In this document: positions 56,974 through 64,000 of the stretch, one piece after another | How the letters are laid out: each line of letters begins with the position of its first letter | Position numbering within the stretch: position 1 is the first letter of the stretch | NCBI RefSeq assembly: GCF_020360975.1 | Contig: NW_025408667.1 | Location: forward strand, 4,092,001 to 4,156,000 | DNA length: 64,000 nt | DNA from: Hirsutella rhossiliensis | Taxonomy: Eukaryota > Ascomycota > Sordariomycetes > Hypocreales > Ophiocordycipitaceae | Direction of reading: 5' to 3' | Program-made: the position numbers and the translations under genes | The notes under the pieces: model-generated | The model's input: only the letters and a program-made list of their open reading frames with translations | Told to the model about the DNA's origin: nothing | Database searches by the model: none

Positions 56974-59253
56974 CGTCCTGGCTCAACGGCCGCTGTTTAT
57001 GACCACTGGCTTCTCTTCCGGGTTGTAGCTTCTGAAACGCAGTTATCTGTAAAATCTAGTTCCTCAACGTAGCTAACTAAAGTTGTATTCTAAACCTTCA
57101 AGACCGCTGGTAGTACTGGCCCGGTAGATTCAGCCCCAGGGCTCAGGCCGCTTAAATTGGTGGACTGCTCTCGTCATCGGCGAGCCACTTTAATACAAGG
57201 ACACGATGGCCAATGTTGGGATAGCGTTGATCCTCATCGTGGGTGACGTGCAAGCAGCGGAGGGCCTCTCCCGCGGTGGAAACAACGATGTCGACACGCT
57301 CTTGTGCTCCATGGGCAATGTCTTTTAAGGGATCCGACCTTTTTAAAGTGCCCTCGGTTGGCGACGTTTACGTTCTTGGGGGAGTTCGCGTCCTTATCGC
57401 CATGACGTGTGGAAATGGATACAAAGATGCCAAGACTGAGTCTCAGCGTGAAGCAAACAGGGACATAAACAGACCAAGAAACGCTTCGCCAGCATCATCT
57501 TGGGCTGTCTCCGTCAAGCAAAGACGTTACTAGCTGGCAGCCTGAAAATCAAAGCTGAATGCAAAGCCCAGTTAAGGGGCGCTTCTAGAACCGAATGCTG
57601 CAGGCATTTAATTCAGCATGGTCTTTAACTATAGTCATACCAGCTTTACCAGATCTCCAGTCTGACCACGGAGCCAATTTTCTTTAAGACGCTGTGGCTG
57701 TTGTTTCAGGGCATTTCACAGTCTTTGCTCAATGTGCGCTCAATGCCGTCCCGCTTACTGTGCATGGCCTGGGCAGCATTGTTGTTGCTGAGTTGTGCAA
57801 CTGATTCTCGGAAACGTAAGGTCTGTCGTTCCCTACTAACGACCAAAAGGATCTTGTCTGGTAGCATTCGAATTCAGAAGCCTCGTCTGCGCGATCCAAA
57901 GATGGAACAATGCATGGACGTACTGTCTCCCAACATTAACGACCCAAGGTTACATATTATTAAACAGCCTCTTCCCCTCTTTATGATGCATTATTCCGCG
58001 ACCCGAGTCCCATCGTATCTACCGGCATATCGAACAATGCCTCTTATGGATTCCCTCCTTACTATGCCTTCCAATAGGCCAAACACCGACATGGTCGTAC
58101 CGCCAAGGCTCAACGCCTCGTACACAGATCTAGATTCCACCGGCCCCGTGAGTTCTTTCCTGAAAAACTGAGCGAAGCTCTGCGGGCTGCGCAAAACCTA
58201 CTTCGTTTAACCTGGCATGCCGCCTTACAGATGGCTTTCGCAGACCCTCAAGTCTCCCCCGGCACATATTGTGAGGATTGAAGGTGGGACCACTCTTGGC
58301 TGGAACACGACCGATATGCGGGGCCCGGAGACGAGAAGTGCGTTTTGCTGAGGTCGTGCGAGATGCTCAGAATGAGACCAGATACAATGGGCTGCGCAGA
58401 CGCCGCGAGTGAACTGGAGCTATAAAGACGGCTCAGCTATAAGTCGAGCTAGCGGAGAAAGCAGCCGTCGCAATTCATGACTAGGTGTCTGCCGTGTGCT
58501 CTTGATAAAAGGGGTTGGCAAGGACTAAAGGCCCTCGTCACTAGGACGGCGATTCCGTCGAGCGATGGTACTGGCCTTGAGTTCGGACATAGCCTTTTCT
58601 GAGAAGAGAGAGATTATTCAGAAGCACCATGGGCATGCGTGCTAGGTTTAAGATACGTAAAGCAGCAGCCTTGTTCAGCGCATTAACGCGTATGATGGAC
58701 TTGCTCCGCGTTCCGGTTCATTGCACGAAAAATTCCCAGTCTTCCACACCGCCGCGATGCAAGCACGGGACCAAAGCTCCTCGGGCGATGAGAATATTCC
58801 GTTAATGCCTTGGAAGATTTCCTCATTCAGACCCCTGTCGGGCACCAAAATTCCGTCTTTCACATTTATATCCACCACTAAGTGAATGCCATATTTCTCT
58901 TCTCCCCTTTACCAGGCATTGGTACGGGTGTTTAGTACGTTGAGAAAATACTGACCTTCGTGCCGTTGTGCCTATTGGGAAAGGCCTCCTCGCCTGTGCC
59001 TTAACGTGGAATGGAATGATTGTTTTATTCAACAGAGGGGAAGTCGTTCTCCATCGCCCTGCGTACATTAGGTGGCGACTGCACTCGGCGAGACTTCATG
59101 AAGGCACTGGAAGCCATGGAGCTTTATTCGGCCGTACATGTAGCTGTCACAACGGAAAGAGTCTGGTAATACGCGTTAATAACTCGTCCACAGGGTGTGC
59201 CCCTTTTTCTTCTAGTGTAGCGGTATTTTTTTCAACTTGACAGTATCATTATG
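56974..59253. other. 2.3-kb region without a supported gene, possible gene relics
   Basis: Normal base composition and no RIP. A 156-codon plus-strand frame begins at 57701 with a non-ATG codon. From its internal ATG at 57743 it opens with MPSRLLCMAWAALLLLSC, which could be a signal peptide, but the rest to 58171 has no family features. Minus-strand pieces at 57991-58194, 58675-58878 and 58823-59068 are open but not joinable with confidence. I see no RNA gene. It could hold the remains of one minus-strand gene upstream of the FAD oxidase end. Confidence 0.3.
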
Positions 59254-60738
59254 TTACAGGTATATGCTCGCTGTTCGTGTACGCCTCGGCTCCAACCCCT
59301 TTCCTCTCCCTGAATTCTTGGAGAAAGGTATTTTCTGACCTCCTCGAACCAACTTCTGGAAGACCTGATCCGGATCATAAACCCTCTGTATATCCCGCAG
59401 ACGTTGCACGTTCTTTCCGCCGTATGACTTGATCACTGCTTGCTTGGAATTAGCGTCATTCATGAACACATAGTCCACACCAGCGTCAGCTTCCTTAATC
59501 AAGCTCTCCATCTTGAAATTGAGGGACTCAATAGCGGCGGACGCCGCAGCGTCGTGTTCTTGGCCGTCCCAGCCTACATTCACCGAGAACCATAACTGGT
59601 TTTTGGCTTCTATTCCCAGGGGATTACCGCCTCGCTCCTCACCGGCCAAGGCGACGTTCTTGTCAATGGGCTGCAAAGCGGCGACCAGTGTCCCAGACGG
59701 GAATCCTGCTATCCGTTTTATATCAGAATCGTTGGTGGCCGTCAAGGCACGGCCGATGTCCTTGTAGAGGCCCTTGTTCGGTTCCAAGCTGTTTTCGTAC
59801 CATGTCCACCTGGGAACGTTGCCGACGGGAAACATGGCCATAAGCTCGTGCAAAGTGTAGAATCCCGTTTTGTCAAGCAAGGGCGTCAAATCGTAGAATG
59901 GCGCGAAGGCTTTGGGCTTCTCCACGGGCTTCAGGTAGATCAAAGTCAGAAAGAGAGTGGAATTGATCGGCAGGACGTTGATGATGCAGTTGGCATAGAG
60001 GTCCTTGTTTTCGGCTTCTTGGTACTCATACAGAGCCCCAAGCACATCCGATGCGTGGTCGAGGGAAAACACTTGCATACCGCCCCAAGCCTGGGAGATG
60101 GGAAATGTCTTGGCTGTGAACTCGGTGACGATGCCTTGAAGTGCTTTGAATCAGCCTCTTATCATGACGGATGTTGGGCACCGGTACTGCCTACCGAAAT
60201 TGTTTGAGCCGCCTTTGAGAGCCCAGAATAGTTCAGGGTGTTGACTGTATGTAGCTTGAACAGCGCTCCCGTTCGCCAAGACCACCTATGCAGGATGATA
60301 TCTTAGCGCTTGAAGCTCGAGTATTGTCGCAGGGAACATCGAAATCTCACCGCAAAGCTGACTACGTTGTCGCACGCTAGTCCATACAAGTCGGACAAGT
60401 AGGAGAGACCACCCCCGAGCATGAGACCACCTACGCCGACTTCCATGACACGGCCGCCGACAAGGCTCACGTTGTACGGGTCCAGAGCGGAGTAGACTGC
60501 ATCCCATCGGAGCCCCGGACCAAATGTAGCAAGGCCTGTAGCTGTGTCGTACTTGACGTGGCTGAGGTTGTCCGTTGCAATAACAACTCCAATGTTGATG
60601 TTCGCATCGTATGGATTAGGAGAATGGCCTCCTGAGCGGACGGCAAAGGGAACATCGTTTGCAACTAAAACACTAACGAGCTTCTGCGTGTCCGAGGTGC
60701 TCTGCGGTGTTGCTACACAGAAAGCGTCTTTCCAGGTA

Positions 60739-60838
60739 CCCGTTGATCTTGGTGTGGGGCCACAGCAGCCCAACTAAGTGTCTTCGCCACTTAGTTGGCC
60801 CAAAAAATCCGGCACAGCCCAAAAAATCCGGCACAGCA
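60739..60838. repeat. Left terminal inverted repeat of pogo-2 copy 2 with hairpin and paired direct repeats
   Basis: Contains the 11-bp stem CCAACTAAGTG/CACTTAGTTGG around a 7-base loop, then two head-to-tail copies of GCCCAAAAAATCCGGCACA. The mirrored arrangement is at 63424-63523, and the same at both ends of copy 1. These look like transposase binding sites, by analogy with subterminal repeats of other pogo elements. Confidence 0.8.
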
Positions 60839-60929
60839 GCCCACCTCCAAAACGTCAACCCTATGCATCTCAACCGCGTTTTCTCGCGCAACTTGACTTT
60901 ATTTACGTATCTTTTTGCCGGAATACATT

Positions 60930-63152
60930 ATGACAGATAACATGGCTACCCTGGAGGCAGCAAAAGCCGTTCTGGCGTCTCGTCGCGACCCCAGAGCCGA
61001 TGTTCGTCGCTCAACAACACCAAAAGAACGCCTCTTTCCGTGCGAGATGCGGCCATCCGTTACAATGTGAAGAGCTCATCCGTAAAGAGAGCCATTAATT
61101 TCATAAGAAACCCCTTTTCCGTGCTCCAGGGCGTCCATTGGCGCTGACGGAGGACGAAGACGACGCCCTTGTTGCGTATGTACAGTGGATGGAACGCACC
61201 GGCATGCCCGCCACGAGAGCAACTTGAAGCTGTTGCAAATGCAATAAGAATGCGTCGAGATCCCAATGCCCGCCCGGTCTCGTCAAGTTGGCTTGACAAT
61301 TGGCGTGGAAGTCATCCTGCGATCGCGAAGACGTATCTCAAAGCAGTTGAACGAGCCCGGAAGTCCTTTGAAGCCCACGGGGTAGAAGAAGTCGAATTTT
61401 TCTACTCAAAGCTTCGAGAAATCATCACCAGCTACCGTATTGGCAGTTCAGAGATCTGGAATGAAGACGAGGCCGGAATACGCATTGGGTGCCTGCGAGA
61501 ACGCATCCAAGTTCTCATCACGCGCACCACTAGAGTCAAGAGCACCCGGCCCCGAGTTTTAGACCCAGCAAACCGAGAATCCTGCACGGTAATTGCCTCA
61601 GTTAACGCAGTGGGGGACTCTCTTCCACCCTGGCTTGTTTTCCAACATTACCCTACCACCAACTGGGCCGGCATCGACATCATGACAGGCGTACGGTTTG
61701 CCCAGTCGCCAACTGGCTTTTCCAACGCAGAGATACACCTTGAGTGGGCAAGGCATTTCAACTGCTGGTCTTGGGCATCGTCAGCGCAAGCAAAACAGTC
61801 AGGAAATTCGCTGGAAGAGTGGTTCGGCTGTGACGAGCATCTTCGGCGCCCCAACATGGGGATGAGTCGCGTGGAGGCGCCGCCAAACCAACGGCCTGAC
61901 GACGAGAAGATCTACCGATTGCTTGTTGTGGATGGCTTTACAGGGCATACCACCCTTGACTTTGCTGAGTATTGTATCAAGTTTGATATCATCATTGCTA
62001 TTTTCCTCCACATTCCACCCACCTCATGCAGCCGCTTGATGTTGGGGTATTCCAGCCACTAAAGTCAGCACATCAGAAAGCGCTTCGAAGTCGCTCGCAG
62101 AAGGCAACATATCATTTTCGCGGGTCAACTTCCTCACAGCTTTTCAGGACGTATATGAGGCTGGCTTCACGCGCCATAACATTATGGCGGCATTTGAAAA
62201 ACAGGCCTCTTTCCTGTCGACCCAGCGCCGGTGATCACCAAGATCCTCCACGAGCAGCTACGACAACAGCAGCCGATCAATCCTGCATACGCCTCGCTCC
62301 TACCCTCGGAGACGCGTTTCCAAGTCGCCGCGGATGCCCTCAATGATATCCGGCAACGGTATGGGCCCCTCATGAGCTCGCCATCACGAGAAAACTTGCG
62401 GGTTCTTGCGAAAGTGAACACCGAGTCTATCGCGATGGCGTCACATTCCCAGGGCATAGTCAGCGATAAGAATAGCCGAACCCAGGCGTATGCGAATCGA
62501 ATGAAGAGAGGCAAGATTGTCAGGCCGCGCGGAGAGTTTATCACGAGCTCCAGCATGGCCGACATCACCCGGGAGTATGAGGAGCTCCAGGCAAAGCAAA
62601 CCCGGCTTCAAACGCGCCAGGAGATAAGGATGCATCTTAAACGAGTTCGTGGAGAGATGCAGAAGATCCGAAGACTATAAAGTCGGGAAGAAGCAGTTAG
62701 TCAATGGCAGAGTCAAGACATTGAACTTTAAGCCCTGGCTAGAGTTTACGGGACGAGACGTTGAGTTCTACACTCTGGAGCAAAGTTGCGATACCCTCAT
62801 GCGGGAGCTCAAAGAGCCATCCAAGGAATCCTTTTCTATGATACCACGAAGAGAAATAACTCCGCCAGAGATGTCAGGGCGCGCAGCGACCCGACCTCGC
62901 CCACTTACAGATATGTCGTCGTTGCCCGGCAGTGACGATACCGTCTATTTCACAGGCCTCGATCTTGACAAACATAGTGAGGATGGCGCCGACGATGAAG
63001 ACGAGGACAATTTACTCGACACGCAAGAGAATATACCCTCATCGCCGCCGTTAGCAGCGGTTGAAGCGGTAGTCGATACACCATGCCCTCGACCGCGCAC
63101 CCGATCGTCCAACAAGATACAGCAGACGCTCCAGGAACACAGGTATGGATAA
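60930..63152 (+). pseudogene. Frameshifted pogo-2 transposase, copy 2
   Basis: ATG at 60930 as in copy 1. Compared with copy 1 it lacks one A near 61020 (CAAAAG for CAAAAAG), one C near 61120 (TTTTCCG for TTTTCCCG), GA near 61222, one C near 62006, one A near 62200 and GA near 62670, and has an extra C near 62822. The central frame 61169-62062 keeps WLDNWRGSHP, NEDEAG and VDGFTGHTTLDF. The frame break between QPLKSAHQKAL and ISFSRVNFLTAFQDVYEAG (about 62085-62110) is the same as in copy 1. The acidic tail ends at 63152. Not translatable as a single protein. Confidence 0.85.
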
Positions 63153-63734
63153 AATAGCTCTCAGAGACGCACAACAGGCGAAATTACTACATAATACGTC
63201 TATTTGGACTCACAAACGCGGTCTTCCTATCTCTTCGACTGGAAGGCGGCAGCTCCTAAATAGGCCCAAAGACGTGATTTTTTCACTTTTCGTTGTTACT
63301 TGCGTCTTTAGGTGATCCGCAGCTATTGATCACATGTATATTTTAGCTATTTGAAGTCGCATTGACGGCACCATGAAGCGAAGCGTAGAATTTCCTTGAT
63401 TTTGCACCCCAAATTGAGGACCCTGCTGTGCCGGATTTTTTGGGCTGTGCCGGATTTTTTGGGCCAACTAAGTGGCGAAGACACTTAGTTGGGCTGCTGT
63501 GGCCCCACACCAAGATCAACGGGTAGTTGCTGACCAGGGCTCACGCACCAGACGGGTGTAATTGGCATCGGAGGGCAGGGTGATGATGCCAGCACCGAGA
63601 TCACTCCGCAGCTGCTGACATGTAGCTTGGATGGTCGCATTCAGAGCGGCAGTGTCACTGCTGAGGATGAAACTGGGCCAGACGTTGAGCAACAGGGAGC
63701 TCCATACAGCTGCACGCAAGCCTAGTCCAACCAT

Positions 63735-64000
63735 GGCCGTAAGAAGAGGGCGGAAAACAGAGACAACTTGGGCCGAGGGCTATTGGTCGAGGAAGCACCG
63801 CCGCACCCGGTCTGACCATAGGGGCCCTATTTCTTCATTTAAGTCCACTGGTTCATATTTTTGGAATACGGAGCCTGAGATCTGACGACGGGCCTCTCCG
63901 TCCCGGATGCTCCAGCGGCCTGAGCTGGGACGGAAGGATTCGCCCTGCCAAGGCAAACTAGCCCTGAACAAGCACCTCTGCATGGCTAAGACACTCCGAG
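63735..64000. other. Upstream flank of the FAD oxidoreductase gene
   Basis: Probably contains the promoter of the split oxidoreductase. A minus-strand frame at 63780-63983 (67 codons) and plus-strand frames are open to near the window edge but show no known family. The window ends here. Confidence 0.3.

Larger units (their letters stand above)
60739..63523 (+). mobile_element. pogo/Fot-like DNA transposon (pogo-2), copy 2, inside the FAD oxidoreductase gene
   Basis: 2785 bp, the same ends and terminal repeats as copy 1 (12965-15755) in opposite orientation. Flanked by TA at 60737-60738 and 63524-63525. Differences from copy 1 are mainly one- or two-base indels at short runs plus a few substitutions, not C-to-T changes. 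It sits within the coding sequence of the surrounding gene. Confidence 0.96.
59254..63734 (-). pseudogene. FAD-linked (berberine-bridge-like) oxidoreductase split by pogo-2 insertion
   Basis: Start ATG 63732-63734 opens a signal peptide-like stretch. The first piece runs to 63526, and the transposon with its TA duplication follows. Coding resumes at 60736 in the same exon to 60351, then 60285-60195 and 60134-59254. Counting one TA, the sum is 1569 bases (522 residues), in frame throughout. FAD_binding_4 is marked by RSGGHSPNPYD, whose His is the usual 8-alpha-histidyl flavin site, and by GGRVMEVGVGGLMLGGGLSYLS..YGLACDN. The Cys of bicovalent enzymes is not seen here. The BBE C-terminus is RVYDPDQVFQKLVRGGQK. 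These secreted or vesicular oxidases perform two-electron oxidations or oxidative ring closures. As it stands, translation ends two codons into the transposon. Confidence 0.93.

Overview
The window looks like a chromosome segment of a filamentous ascomycete. Genes carry many short GT..AG introns with a CTAAC/CTGAC-type branch site just before the acceptor. The proteins belong to fungal families: a PDR-type ABC-G transporter, a rhodopsin-domain membrane protein, GLEYA, and FAD_binding_4/BBE. About half of the window is transposon DNA destroyed by a repeat-induced point mutation (RIP)-like process that acted almost only on CpA/TpG. I saw no rRNA, tRNA, CRISPR array or origin. Family names rest on motifs read by eye; no database search was run.

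Left half (1-35449): a nested stack of transposons. Direct repeats at 1-288 and 35166-35449 bracket it and may be LTRs of an outer element. Inside are three degraded Ty3/gypsy elements (called A, B, C), all coding on the minus strand. B is delimited by LTRs at 5077-5506 and 17025-17510. There is also a half-degraded Ty1/copia fragment (about 2161-5076), a solo LTR with target duplication TAAGG (34055-34529), and a half-mutated pogo-like element (5897-7700). Two insertions carry little or no RIP damage and must be later: a pogo/Fot-like element (12965-15755) and a copia element with target duplication GGATT (26942-32461). RIP removed nearly every ATG, so most of this half has no ORFs, yet RT, RNase H and integrase can still be read through the stop codons.

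Right half (35450-64000): gene-rich DNA without RIP. In order: a secreted GLEYA-like protein (-), a CYP7/CYP8-like P450 (-), a rhodopsin-domain membrane protein (+), a short-chain dehydrogenase (-), a full-length PDR-type ABC transporter (-), a second P450 of the same broad kind (+), a small secreted protein (-), a secreted SGNH hydrolase (+), and a berberine-bridge-like FAD oxidoreductase (-). Two P450s, an SDR, an FAD oxidase and a drug-type exporter together suggest a secondary-metabolite tailoring/export or detoxification locus. No PKS, NRPS, terpene cyclase or pathway regulator is inside the window.

The FAD oxidoreductase is split by a second copy of the pogo/Fot-like element found in the left half (60739-63523, opposite orientation). 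It inserted at a TA dinucleotide within coding sequence. Counting one TA and the three inferred introns, the host gene closes as a 522-codon frame, so this looks like a recent knock-out of an otherwise intact gene. The two transposon copies share one frameshift and each has its own further small indels.
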